The position numbers were made by a program, and so were the translations under genes. From Aquaspirillum sp. LM1 (GTDB taxonomy: Bacteria; Pseudomonadota; Gammaproteobacteria; Burkholderiales; Aquaspirillaceae): DNA of 64,000 bases. Every line of letters begins with the position of its first letter. Position 1 is the stretch's first letter. The notes under the pieces were generated by a model that made no database searches, was not told the DNA's origin, and worked only from the letters and a program-made list of their open reading frames with translations. Location of the stretch: the NCBI RefSeq assembly GCF_002002905.1, contig NZ_CP019509.1, positions 3,696,001 to 3,760,000 on the forward strand. The letters are read 5' to 3'. Below are positions 25,642 through 34,124 of this stretch, one piece after another.

Positions 25642-26601
25642 TTAGCTCAATTCGCCGGCGCGCACCTCGCTTTGCACATTGGCCTGGGTCACCTGGCTGC
25701 CGGGGGGCACGCTGCGGGTCAGCCAGACATTGCCGCCTATACTGGCACCCTTGCCGATGGTGATCCGCCCCAGCACGGTGGCACCGGCGTAAATCACCAC
25801 GTCGTCCTCCACCACCGGATGACGCGGCGCGCCTTTTTCCAGCGAGCCATCTGCCGTGGTGGCAAAGCGCTTGGCCCCCAGCGTGACCGCCTGATACAGC
25901 CGCACCCGCTCGCCAATCACGGCGGTTTCGCCAATCACCACGCCGGTGCCGTGGTCGATGAAAAATCCACGGCCAATCTGCGCGCCGGGGTGAATGTCGA
26001 TGCCGGTTTGCGCGTGCGCCAGTTCGGCAATCATCCGCGCCAGCAGCGGCGCACCGGTCTGGTACAGCTGGTGGGCCAGGCGGTGATGAACAATCGCCAG
26101 AATGCCGGGGTAGCACAGCAGCACTTCATCCACACTACGCGCCGCCGGATCACCGTGAAACGCCGCCATCACATCGTCGTCGAGCAGGCTGCGCAGGCCT
26201 GGCAGCGCGGCGGCAAAGTCCTGCACGATATGCACGGCACGCAGCTTGAGCACCTGGCTGTCGCGCGGGTCGTGGCGGGCCTGGTAATACAGCTCCAGCT
26301 TGACCTGCGCCAGCAGCGCATTCAGGGCGATGTCCAGGGTGTGGCCAACGTAAAAATCCTCGCTTTCCTCGCGCACATCCGGCGGCCCCAGCCGCATCGG
26401 AAACAGCGCACCGCATAGCGCCGACACAATCTCGGCCAGCGCTTCCCGCGAGGGCAGCTCGCGCCCGCCCAGTTCGCGGCTGCGGCCCTGGCGCTTGCGC
26501 CAGGCCATGCGCGCCACCCGCAATCGCGCCACCACATCGGCCAGCGCCCACTGGCCGCCAAAGGTTTCCGGCAATACTCCGGCGCGAACGCTGTCGTTCA
26601 T
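25642..26601 (-). CDS. serine O-acetyltransferase (EpsC/SrpH type)
   Basis: A 319-residue hexapeptide-repeat enzyme. ATG 26601 has AGGAG at 8-9 nt. The N-terminal helical part precedes YPGILAIVHHRLAHQLYQTG and the left-handed beta helix with IDIHPGAQIGRGFFIDHGTG and GVVIGETAVIGERVRLYQ, including the catalytic histidines of CysE-like enzymes. It makes O-acetylserine from serine and acetyl-CoA, the precursor of cysteine. In the encapsulin operon it would help feed the desulfurase. Long N-terminus as in the SrpH/EpsC subfamily. Confidence 0.92.
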   Translation of the reverse strand: MNDSVRAGVLPETFGGQWALADVVARLRVARMAWRKRQGRSRELGGRELPSREALAEIVSALCGALFPMRLGPPDVREESEDFYVGHTLDIALNALLAQVKLELYYQARHDPRDSQVLKLRAVHIVQDFAAALPGLRSLLDDDVMAAFHGDPAARSVDEVLLCYPGILAIVHHRLAHQLYQTGAPLLARMIAELAHAQTGIDIHPGAQIGRGFFIDHGTGVVIGETAVIGERVRLYQAVTLGAKRFATTADGSLEKGAPRHPVVEDDVVIYAGATVLGRITIGKGASIGGNVWLTRSVPPGSQVTQANVQSEVRAGELS

Positions 26602-26629
26602 GCTGTGCGCTCCTGATTCATCCTGCATG

Positions 26630-27133
26630 TCAGTCTTGCACCCACGGCAAGCCCCTGTGCCGCCAGCCGCCGCTGTCTCCTCGACGCTGCAGCGGGTCGA
26701 GTTCGCCTTCAAAGCCTTCCAGCACGTTGTACACGGCGGTGAATCCGGCCAGCGCAGCGGCCTCAGCCGCCGCCGCCGAGCGTTTGCCGCTGCGACACAG
26801 CAACAGCAGCACGCTGTCCTTGCTGGCAATTTTTTCCAGCTCGCGGATAAAGCGCGGATTTTTCAGCAGCGCTGCGCCGGTCATCCACGCCACGTGCTGA
26901 CTGCCCGGCACATGGCCAACAAATTTCAGTTCTTCTGCCGAGCGCACATCCACCAACTGCGCCGCCCCCGCACTGAACAGCGCCCAGGCTTCCGGCGGAT
27001 ACACCCCGCCGGCGTAAATCACCCCGGCCTGCTGGCCGCGCTCACGGCCAGCACGGAGAAGGTCAGCCGGAGACTGCGGGGTCTGCGCAGCAGAAAGGTC
27101 GGTGCGGATCGGGTCAAGCGTGGCAGTCGACAT
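26630..27133 (-). CDS. rhodanese-like sulfurtransferase
   Basis: A 167-residue single rhodanese domain. ATG 27133 has AGGAG 7 nt upstream. Motifs: LVDVRSAEELKFVGHVPGSQ and the active-site loop LLLLCRSGKRSAAAAE with the persulfide-forming cysteine. It can move sulfur from persulfides to acceptors. It is first in the encapsulin operon, 28 bp before the acetyltransferase gene. Such rhodaneses are a known neighbour of family 2A encapsulins. No signal peptide. Confidence 0.92.
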   Translation of the reverse strand: MSTATLDPIRTDLSAAQTPQSPADLLRAGRERGQQAGVIYAGGVYPPEAWALFSAGAAQLVDVRSAEELKFVGHVPGSQHVAWMTGAALLKNPRFIRELEKIASKDSVLLLLCRSGKRSAAAAEAAALAGFTAVYNVLEGFEGELDPLQRRGDSGGWRHRGLPWVQD

Positions 27134-27408
27134 GGGATGGCTCCTTGGCAAAAACAGAAAAGAAACAGCGCATGTCAGCCACTATACCGGCCCGTTATAT
27201 TTCCATTTGAAAGAAAATAAGATTTTTATATATCTAACAAATATATTGATTTGCGGCAGTCAATACAGACACAGCGCAAGGCTGTCACGCAGAAAAATGG
27301 CGCAGTGCGTGGCCATTAGCAAATATGCTAACTTGCAGCAAGAGGGGCCAGTAATGCCAACAATGGCAACAACTTCTGCATCGCCGCGCTGACCGCTACA
27401 ATACCCCC
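27134..27408. promoter_or_regulatory. AT-rich divergent promoter region of the encapsulin operon and rpn-like gene
   Basis: About 275 bp with a strikingly AT-rich core near 27195-27250 (TTTTTATATATCTAACAAAT) in otherwise GC-rich DNA. It contains several TATAAT-like hexamers on the minus strand. It is the only sizeable non-coding space upstream of the rhodanese gene, so the operon promoter should be here. No operator was identified. Confidence 0.5.
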
Positions 27409-28431
27409 ATGCCCCACGACACCGACGCCTCCTACAAGTTGCTGTTCTCCGCCCCCGAAGTGGTGCGTGACCTGGTGCTGGGCTTCATCCCCGATGACTG
27501 GCTGCACAGCCTGGATTACACCACCCTGGAAAAAATCCCCGGCAGCTACGTCACCGATGACCTGCGCGACCGCGCCGATGATGTGGTCTGGCGAGTCAAG
27601 GCCGACGGCGAGTGGGTGTATCTTTACCTGCTGATTGAATTCCAGAGCACCGCCGACCCGTGGATGGCGGTGCGGATGATGACTTACCTTGGCCTGCTCT
27701 ATCAGGACCTGATCCGGCGCGGCGACGTACTGCCAGGCCGGCGGTTGCCGCCCGTGCTGCCGATTGTGCTATATAACGGCCAGGGCAACTGGCGTGCCGC
27801 CACCGACATTGCCGACCTGATTCCCAAAGCCCCCGGCCTGGTGGCCAAACACCTGCCCAAGCTGGAATACCTGCTGATCGACGAAAACCGCTACACCGAC
27901 GCCGATCTGGCCGAGCTGAAAAACCTGGTGGCGGCCATTATCCGGGTGGAACACCCGGAAAACGAACAGGCACTGCTGCAACTGATTGATCTGTTGAACG
28001 AATGGCTGGAAGGCAAGCCAGAGCTGAAACGCACGTTTGCCATCTGGATCCGGGCCGTGCTGTTAAGACAAAGCAAACACACCCTGGCCTTGCCCAAGGT
28101 GCGCGACTTGAAGGAGCTGAAGATGACCTTGGCAGAACGGTTTGATCAATGGGCGCAGCAGTACGAGCAGCGCGGCAAGCTGGTGGGGTGGCAGGAGGGC
28201 TTGCAGAAAGGTCAGCAGCAAGGTCGACAAGAAGGCCGGCAAGAAGGGCGACAAGAGGGTCGGCAAGAAGGCGAAGCCCTGCTGCTGCAACGCTTGCTCA
28301 CCCGCCGCTTTGGCGCACTGCCTGCCGACTGCGTAACTCGAATCCGCACAGCGAGTTCCGGGCAACTGGAGCGGTGGAGCGACCGGGTGCTGGACGCCAG
28401 GACACTGGCCGAGGTGTTTGAGCAAGCCTGA
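27409..28431 (+). CDS. Rpn-family recombination-promoting nuclease/putative transposase with DUF4351-like tail
   Basis: A 340-residue protein. The N-terminal PD-(D/E)XK nuclease-like domain begins MPHDTDASYKLLFSAPEVVR and holds DDVVWRVK and YLLIEFQSTADPWMAVRMM (acidic and E-x-Q active-site elements). A C-terminal stretch has a tandem RQEG repeat (four units, about residues 275-295), followed by ALLLQRLLTRRFGALP, typical of the DUF4351 tail. Rpn proteins are PD-(D/E)XK nucleases linked to RecA-independent recombination, and some vary repeat number to change activity. Repeat-length change is therefore a plausible control here. Confidence 0.88.
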   Translation: MPHDTDASYKLLFSAPEVVRDLVLGFIPDDWLHSLDYTTLEKIPGSYVTDDLRDRADDVVWRVKADGEWVYLYLLIEFQSTADPWMAVRMMTYLGLLYQDLIRRGDVLPGRRLPPVLPIVLYNGQGNWRAATDIADLIPKAPGLVAKHLPKLEYLLIDENRYTDADLAELKNLVAAIIRVEHPENEQALLQLIDLLNEWLEGKPELKRTFAIWIRAVLLRQSKHTLALPKVRDLKELKMTLAERFDQWAQQYEQRGKLVGWQEGLQKGQQQGRQEGRQEGRQEGRQEGEALLLQRLLTRRFGALPADCVTRIRTASSGQLERWSDRVLDARTLAEVFEQA

Positions 28432-28549
28432 CCTGACCAAGCACTACCCACCATGGCCTCATCACCCGGACATCATATTAATTCGAGCCCAAGTACCCGG
28501 ACTCGTTCTTCGTCCGACCATGCTGTGGCCTTGCGCTTCATGCGCAAGC

Positions 28550-29080
28550 TCATCTTGTCTTGCCGTTTTTTCCCATCGGAACCGGTCGCACCAGATTCAG
28601 CACCATCTTTTTCAATAACGACAGGTTCTGCGGCGCGTCATCCTTGCGCACCGTACTGGCCTCCTCGCCAAATCCCACATCCAGCATCCAGTGCAGCCGG
28701 TTTTCGATGCCCCAGTGCGCGCGTACCGCACGCCCCAGCGCCTCACCGTCCAGATCGCGCGAACTGATGTAATAACGCCGCTCCCATTGCGCCGGCTTGT
28801 CGCCCACCCGCCGCCACGAATCGATCACGCCGATACTCTTGCACGCTGGCCAGGCCGTTGTGTCGATATGCCCTGCGGCCGGAATCACCCGCGCCGTTTG
28901 CACCACTTGCCGGCCATGGCTGTTAGGGTTGGTTACCTTTGACCGCCAGCAGGTAATCACCCTCCTGCCGGTGAATTTGTGCCGCAATGTCGCGCTGGCA
29001 ACCCATGACATCGATGCTGACCAGCAAGCCCTTGAGGTACAGGCTTTCCAAAGTGCCTTGGCCCTGGCTTCCCATTAGAG
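28550..29080 (-). pseudogene. ISAs1-family transposase remnant (frameshifted, truncated)
   Basis: The minus strand from about 29078 to 28925 reads [20 protein letters not shown]... [12 protein letters not shown], the central motif of ISAs1 (H-repeat) transposases. After a frameshift near 28930 the next frame (to 28550) gives WERRYYISSRDLDGEALGRA, VRAHWGIENRLHWMLDVGF and ends KNGKTR. The N-terminal third is missing and replaced by repeat copy 4. No intact enzyme can be made. The 115 bp between its end and the rpn-like gene show nothing recognisable. Confidence 0.85.
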
Positions 29081-29184
29081 AAACGCTGAAAAAATCGTCA
29101 TTCCCGCGAAGGCGGGAATCCAGGGTGTTGATTTTGCTGGGTTTTGCTTTTGGCAAACACGGTTTTTCTGAATAAATCAGCGCG
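29081..29184 (-). repeat. about 105-bp interspersed repeat, copy 4 (inverted)
   Basis: Reads AGAGAAACGCTGAAAAAATC on the plus strand and ends TTTTTCTGAATAAATCAGCG, the reverse of copies 1-3. It contains an intact dRS3-like ATTCCCGCGAAGGCGGGAAT. It lies between the truncated ISAs1 gene and the IS481 element. Confidence 0.88.
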
Positions 29185-29187
29185 TCC

Positions 29188-30171
29188 CTAGGTGTCAAGT
29201 CCCGCCTGGTTATAAATGCGCTTCTTGAACAATTCAGGTTTTTTCTTCTGCCATTCTTTCAGCGCCTGAATGGGCGAAAGATGGTTGAGCGCACGCTGCG
29301 GAATCTGCTGGTTGTAAGTGTTCACATAGCGCTTAAGCGTTGTCTCCAACTCAGCCGCTGAAGCAAATCGGGTCTGGTTCACCACCTCACTGATTCGGCC
29401 ATTGAAGCGCTCAACCATCCCGTTTGTCTGCGGGTGGCGCGGCGGGCACAGGCGGTGCTCAATATTCAGCGTCATGCAACGGACATCAAAGGCGTGGCGT
29501 CCGGTTGGCTCACGCTTTTTGCTGGTGAAGCGGTCGGTGAACTGACTGCCGTTGTCAGTGAGCAATTTGACGATCTTCATCGGTGCCGCGCGTTCCAGCC
29601 GGTTTAAAAAGTCCACGCTGCTTTGCTCACTTTGGTCGGCATAGATATGCATGAACACCCAGCGTGTGGCGCGGTCGATGGCTACAAACAGGTAACGTCG
29701 CTCTTTCTCGTCAGGCATCCGCGGCAAGTACTTGATATCCATGTGCAGGAAGCCAGGTTCGTAATCCTTGAAGGTTTTGACCTGTGGCTCAACCTGGCCG
29801 GCATCAGCCAGCGCCTGGGCTTGCAGTTGACGCAAATTGGCCACGCCATGGCGGCGCAGACAGCGATCCAGCCCAGAGCGAGAGACGTCTGGATTGATGA
29901 ATTCGCGCACCACAGCGACCAGGTCATCCAATCCCAGTAGCGTCAGGCTTCGCAAGGCCACGGCAATCGCCTCTTGTGCCGGAGTCAGCGTGGTGCAGAG
30001 CTTGTGCGGGCGATGGGATAAATCCTCCGGGCTGTCGCGCTGTTTCCACTTGCGTGCGGTTGCCACGCTGATGTTGTAGCGTTTTGCCAACTCAAGCAAC
30101 GATGCGGCTGAATTCTTGATCTCCGCTCGCGTACGAGGGGTGGTTCGAGCCTGGGCGTGGACTTCACTCAT
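29188..30171 (-). CDS. IS481-family transposase
   Basis: A 327-residue DDE transposase. The N-terminal helix-turn-helix ([20 protein letters not shown], about 25-45) is followed by a second HTH and an rve integrase core with Asp145 (LHMDIKYLP), Asp206 (LLTDNGSQF) and Glu254 (NGMVERFN). The frame is intact, so the element may be active. A deleted paralogue lies at 58140-58523. Transcribed towards the ISAs1 remnant. Confidence 0.93.
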   Translation of the reverse strand: MSEVHAQARTTPRTRAEIKNSAASLLELAKRYNISVATARKWKQRDSPEDLSHRPHKLCTTLTPAQEAIAVALRSLTLLGLDDLVAVVREFINPDVSRSGLDRCLRRHGVANLRQLQAQALADAGQVEPQVKTFKDYEPGFLHMDIKYLPRMPDEKERRYLFVAIDRATRWVFMHIYADQSEQSSVDFLNRLERAAPMKIVKLLTDNGSQFTDRFTSKKREPTGRHAFDVRCMTLNIEHRLCPPRHPQTNGMVERFNGRISEVVNQTRFASAAELETTLKRYVNTYNQQIPQRALNHLSPIQALKEWQKKKPELFKKRIYNQAGLDT

Positions 30172-30265
30172 GTTGATTGCTCTGCTTTCAAGGTCTCAAT
30201 TAGACCACGCATCATGTCTCTTGCCCAGAAGAGTGGCCTGCTACGAATTGGAATATGATCACACG
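29188..30265 (-). mobile_element. IS481-family insertion sequence
   Basis: Contains one full-length transposase gene plus about 95 bp of upstream sequence shared with the damaged copy at 58040-58139 (GGCAGGCCACTCTTC-like and GATGCGTGGTC segments). The upstream end near 30265 is inferred from where the similarity between the two copies stops. Terminal repeats were not resolved. Confidence 0.6.
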
Positions 30266-30368
30266 GGATGCAACAGCTATCATATCAGGCAAACTCTCCC
30301 AAGAGGGCGCACGCAAAAAGGCTTTGCGCCTCATTTTTGACTGGTTTGCCTGCGCGGATTAAGCAAAA

Positions 30369-30389
30369 ACGGCCCGATCATCGGGCCGT
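30369..30389 (-). terminator. terminator of the hca-liv operon
   Basis: ACGGCCCGAT and ATCGGGCCGT (30369-30378 and 30380-30389) form a perfect 10-bp inverted repeat; on the minus strand it is followed by TTTTTG. It lies 25 bp after livF, at the end of a run of minus-strand genes starting with hcaE. Confidence 0.85.
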
Positions 30390-30413
30390 CTGCTGTTGGT
30401 TTACCAAAAAGCT

Positions 30414-31178
30414 TCAGCTGCTCAACATCGCCTGATGCTTGCTCCCCAGCCCCAGATACGCCTCCACCACCCGAGGATCATCCGCCAGTTCGCGCGCCGG
30501 GCCTTGCATATGCACTTGCCCGTTTTCCAGCACATAGGCGTAGTCGGCCACTTGCAGCGCGGCGCGGGCGTTTTGTTCCACCAGCAGGATCGACACGCCG
30601 CGCCGGCGCAGTTCGGCGATGATGCGGAAAATATCGCGCACAATCAGCGGGGCCAGGCCCAGGCTGGGTTCGTCCAGCATCAGCAGCCGGGGCTTGCCCA
30701 TCAGTGCGCGGCCCACCGCCAGCATTTGCCGCTCGCCGCCAGACATCGTTCCGGCGGCTTGTTTGCGCCGTTCTTTCAGCCGGGGAAACAGCGCGTAGAC
30801 TTCTTCCATGGCGGCGGCGTGGTCGCGGTGGCCCAGCCGGTGGCGCTGAAACGCGCCCAGCAGCAGATTGTCTTCCACGCTCATTTCGGCAAACAGCTCG
30901 CGTTTTTCCGGCACCAGGCACAGGCCGCGCGCCACCAGGGTTTCCACCTCGGGCGTGGGTTGTGGTTCGCCGGCAAACACCAGGTCGCCACGCGACGCCA
31001 GCAGGCCCATGATGGCCGACAGCAGGGTGGTTTTGCCGGCACCGTTGGGGCCGATCACGGTCACGATCTGCCCTTCGCCCACGGTGAGGCTGATATTGCT
31101 GACCGCCTCCACCTTGCCATAGGCCACTGACAGCTGGCGCACGTCCAGCACCGGATTTACAGGGTGATGCAGGCTCAT
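30414..31178 (-). CDS. livF: branched-chain amino acid/aromatic acid type ABC transporter ATP-binding protein (LivF)
   Basis: A 254-residue ABC ATPase of the LivF type. Motifs: Walker A GPNGAGKTT, signature MSGGERQMLAVGRALM, Walker B LLMLDEPSLGLAPLIV, and the H-loop replaced by LVEQN as usual in LivF. Its ATG overlaps the livMG stop (ATGA, 31175-31178). Last gene of the catabolic operon. Because it is transcribed with hca/mhp genes, import of an aromatic acid such as 3-phenylpropionate is more likely than branched-chain amino acids (inference). Confidence 0.9.
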   Translation of the reverse strand: MSLHHPVNPVLDVRQLSVAYGKVEAVSNISLTVGEGQIVTVIGPNGAGKTTLLSAIMGLLASRGDLVFAGEPQPTPEVETLVARGLCLVPEKRELFAEMSVEDNLLLGAFQRHRLGHRDHAAAMEEVYALFPRLKERRKQAAGTMSGGERQMLAVGRALMGKPRLLMLDEPSLGLAPLIVRDIFRIIAELRRRGVSILLVEQNARAALQVADYAYVLENGQVHMQGPARELADDPRVVEAYLGLGSKHQAMLSS

Positions 31179-32971
31179 ACGCCCCCCAGATAGGCTTCCA
31201 GCACGGCTGGATTCTGTTGCACTTCTTCCGGCAGGCCTTCGGCGATTTTTTCGCCGAATTCCATCACCACCACCCGATCCACCAGGCCCATGACAAAGTC
31301 CATGTCGTGCTCCACCAGCAAAATGGCCATGCCGTCGGCGCGCAATTGGCGTAGCAGCGCCGCCAGCGCGGCTTTTTCCTGATGGCGCAGGCCGGCGGCG
31401 GGTTCGTCCAGCAGCAGCACGCACGGGTCGGCGCACAGGGCGCGGGCGATTTCCAGAATCCGCTGCTGGCCCAGCGCCAGGCTGCCGGCTTCTTCGTGCA
31501 GCATGTCGCCCAGCCCCACCCGGCGCAGTTGCCGCGCCGCTTCGGCCAGCAGGCGGGCTTCTTCGCTGCGGTCCAGCCGCCAGGCAGCGGACAACACCCC
31601 GCGCTCGCCGCGCAGGTGGGTGCCAATTGCCACGTTTTCCAGCACGCTCATGCTTGGCAGTAGCTTCACATGCTGAAAGGTGCGGCTCATGCCCATGCGG
31701 GCAATGTGGCGGGAGTCCTGGCCGGTGACCGGCTGGCCGCGAAACAGCACCTCGCCCGAAGTGGGCGTGTCCACCCCGGAGAGCTGGTTGAACATGGTGC
31801 TTTTGCCGGCACCGTTGGGGCCGATCAGCGCCAGGATTTCACCGGCTTTGACATGCAGGCTCATGTTGTTATTGGCGACCAGGCCGCCAAACTGGCGGGT
31901 GACACCGCGCGCCTCCAGCACCACTTGCCCGGCGGGCGGCGGCGGCTTGTGTGCCAGCGCCGGCGCGTGCTCGTCCACCGTGCGCACCACGCGGCGCACC
32001 GGCACCCAGCGCGCCAGCAGCGGCCACAAGCCCTGGCTGCTGCGTTGCAGGATGAACACCATCAGCACGCCAAACACAATCACTTCAAAGTTGCCACTGT
32101 CGCCCAGTACCAGCGGCAACAGGTTTTGCAGCCATTGCTTGAGCACGGTCAACACCCCGGCCCCCAGCAGCGCACCCCACACCTGGCCGGCCCCGCCAAT
32201 CACCGCCATGAACAGAAACTCAATGCCGCTGGACAGGCTGAATGGGCTGGGGTTGATAAAGCGCTGCATGTGCGCGTACAGCCAGCCAGCAGCAGCGGCG
32301 TGCAGCGCGGCGATGACAAAAATCACCATGCGTGAACGCGAAGTGTTCACCCCCATGGCCTCGGCCATCACCATGCCGCCCTTGAGCGCACGAATCGCCC
32401 GGCCCTCGCGTGAATCCAGCAGGTTTTGCGTGGTGAACATGGCGCACAGCAAAAACGCCCAGATCAGATAAAACATCTCGTGCGCGTCGTCCAGCAGCCA
32501 GCCGCCAATGGCGACCGGCGGAATGCCCGACACCCCGGAATGCCCGCCAAGAAATTCCAGCGTGCCAAACAGGAAGTACAGCGAGATGCCCCAGGCGATG
32601 GTGCCCAGCGGTAAAAAATAGCCCGACAGCTTCAGGCTCAGCGAGCCCAGCACCAGCGCCAGGGTGGCCGTCAGCAGCAGGCCGCCCAGCAGCCCCAGCC
32701 AGGGCGACTGACCGGCCCAGGCCAGCCAGCCGGGCAAGGTGCTTGAGGTACACAATACAGCCGTGGTGTACGCGCCCAGGCCGACAAATGCCGCCTGGCC
32801 AAAGCTGGTCAGCCCGCCCACGCCGGTCAGCAGCACCAGGCCCAGCGCGGCCAGGGCGTACAGGCCGATATAGTTGAGCAAGGTCAGGTAAAACGGCGGC
32901 AGCAGCCACGGGCTGAGCAGCATCAGCAACAGAAAAATGCCCAACACCCAATGTGCGGAAAGCGGCTTCAT
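31175..32971 (-). CDS. fused LivM permease - LivG ATPase
   Basis: A 598-residue fusion. Residues from about 1 to 330 are a LivM-type permease with 8-10 transmembrane segments (GLVLLTGVGGLTSFGQAAFV; RAIRALKGGMVMAEAMGV). From about 350 on it is a LivG ATPase with Walker A GPNGAGKST, a degenerate signature LALGQQRILEIARAL and Walker B LLLDEPAAGL. ATG 32971 (MKPLSAHWVLG) overlaps the livH stop. Permease-ATPase fusions of this kind occur in several proteobacterial Liv-type transporters for aromatic compounds. No internal stop separates the halves. Confidence 0.92.
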   Translation of the reverse strand: MKPLSAHWVLGIFLLLMLLSPWLLPPFYLTLLNYIGLYALAALGLVLLTGVGGLTSFGQAAFVGLGAYTTAVLCTSSTLPGWLAWAGQSPWLGLLGGLLLTATLALVLGSLSLKLSGYFLPLGTIAWGISLYFLFGTLEFLGGHSGVSGIPPVAIGGWLLDDAHEMFYLIWAFLLCAMFTTQNLLDSREGRAIRALKGGMVMAEAMGVNTSRSRMVIFVIAALHAAAAGWLYAHMQRFINPSPFSLSSGIEFLFMAVIGGAGQVWGALLGAGVLTVLKQWLQNLLPLVLGDSGNFEVIVFGVLMVFILQRSSQGLWPLLARWVPVRRVVRTVDEHAPALAHKPPPPAGQVVLEARGVTRQFGGLVANNNMSLHVKAGEILALIGPNGAGKSTMFNQLSGVDTPTSGEVLFRGQPVTGQDSRHIARMGMSRTFQHVKLLPSMSVLENVAIGTHLRGERGVLSAAWRLDRSEEARLLAEAARQLRRVGLGDMLHEEAGSLALGQQRILEIARALCADPCVLLLDEPAAGLRHQEKAALAALLRQLRADGMAILLVEHDMDFVMGLVDRVVVMEFGEKIAEGLPEEVQQNPAVLEAYLGGV

Positions 32972-34008
32972 TCTTCGTCCTCCATGTGGTGGCTTTTCAG
33001 CGAGCGCCACAGCAGCACCGGGATAATCAGGGTGAATACGATCACTTCCTTGTAGGTGCTGGCCCAGAACGAGGCAAACGCCTCAAGCAGGCCCACCACC
33101 AGCGCGCCAGCGGCGGCCACCGGATAACTGGCCAGCCCGCCGATGATGGCGCCAACAAAACCCTTGAGTGCAATCAGAAACCCGGTGTCGTAATAAATGG
33201 TGGTCATCGGGGCAATCAGGATGCCGGACAGTGCGCCAATCAGCGCCGCCAGAAAAAACGTCAGCCGACCGGCCAGCACCGGCGAAAAGCCCATCAGCCG
33301 CGCGCCCACCCGGTTAAACGCGGTGGCCTTGAGCACCTTGCCGTACAGGCTGCGCTCAAAAAACACATACAGCGCGGCAATCAGCGCCAGCGAAGCCAGC
33401 ACCACCCAGAGACTTTGCCCACTGATTTGCATCACCTCGTTAACGGAAAACCGCGCATCGCTAAACGGAGGCGTGCGCTGGCCTTCGGCACCAAAAAACA
33501 GCAGGCCCAGCCCGGCCATCGTCACATGCACCGCCATCGAGGTAATCAGCAGGATCAGCACCGACGCCGAGGCAATCGGCTGGTACACCAGCCGGTAAAT
33601 CAACGGCCCCATCGGCACCACCACCGCCAGCGCCAGGACAATCTGCCCCAGCATGGGCAAGCGGGCCAGCGGCAGCCCGGCCAGCGCCAGCCACAGCAAA
33701 AGCGGATAGGCCAGGTTCCAGCCCAGTACCCGGCCCAGCCGGGCAAACTGGCGCTTGCGCACGGCGGGCACGCCGTCGAGCACGCAGGCGGCAACGCCCA
33801 TGGCCAGCAGCAGCCACAGCGTGGCCGGCAGTTGGCCGGTCTGGATCATCGCCAGGGTGAGCGCCCCATAGGCGACAAACTCGCCCTGGGGAATGAAAAT
33901 AACGCGTGTCACGGCAAACACCAGCACCAGCGCCAGCGCCAGCAGGGCATAAATGGCCCCGGTGGTGACGCCGTCTTGCGCCAGGAACAGTGCAATCTGT
34001 ACATCCAT
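32968..34008 (-). CDS. livH: Liv-type ABC transporter permease (LivH)
   Basis: A 346-residue inner-membrane permease with about eight transmembrane helices. ATG 34008 (MDVQIALFLAQDGVTTGAIY) is chosen over 34038 because it gives the canonical LivH start. The motif FIPQGEFVAYGALTLAMIQ and the C-terminal FVGAIIGGLASYPVAAAGAL are typical. ATGA overlap with livMG couples translation. Partner of LivM in the membrane channel. Confidence 0.92.
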   Translation of the reverse strand: MDVQIALFLAQDGVTTGAIYALLALALVLVFAVTRVIFIPQGEFVAYGALTLAMIQTGQLPATLWLLLAMGVAACVLDGVPAVRKRQFARLGRVLGWNLAYPLLLWLALAGLPLARLPMLGQIVLALAVVVPMGPLIYRLVYQPIASASVLILLITSMAVHVTMAGLGLLFFGAEGQRTPPFSDARFSVNEVMQISGQSLWVVLASLALIAALYVFFERSLYGKVLKATAFNRVGARLMGFSPVLAGRLTFFLAALIGALSGILIAPMTTIYYDTGFLIALKGFVGAIIGGLASYPVAAAGALVVGLLEAFASFWASTYKEVIVFTLIIPVLLWRSLKSHHMEDEE

Positions 34009-34074
34009 GGCAAACCCCACGCCGCCAGGCCGGCTCATGGCCGCTGGCGGAATCCGGTAAACAGTGAAAATCCC

Positions 34075-34121
34075 GCCGGGGCAGACCGCCCCGGCGCATC
34101 AGACCCCAGCACAGGCTGGGG
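34075..34121 (-). promoter_or_regulatory. two stable hairpins between livK and livH
   Basis: GCCGGGGC-agacc-GCCCCGGC (34075-34095) and CCCCAGC-acag-GCTGGGG (34104-34121) are perfect inverted repeats in the 116-bp gap after livK. Neither has a T-run. Hairpins here commonly protect the binding-protein mRNA so that it is made in excess over the permeases. Confidence 0.6.
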
Positions 34122-34124
34122 GAA

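Noticed and set aside
30380-30395. GGCCGTCTG as a Neisseria-type DNA uptake sequence
   Set aside because: A single partial match lying inside a terminator stem; no enrichment of GCCGTCTGAA was seen elsewhere in the window.
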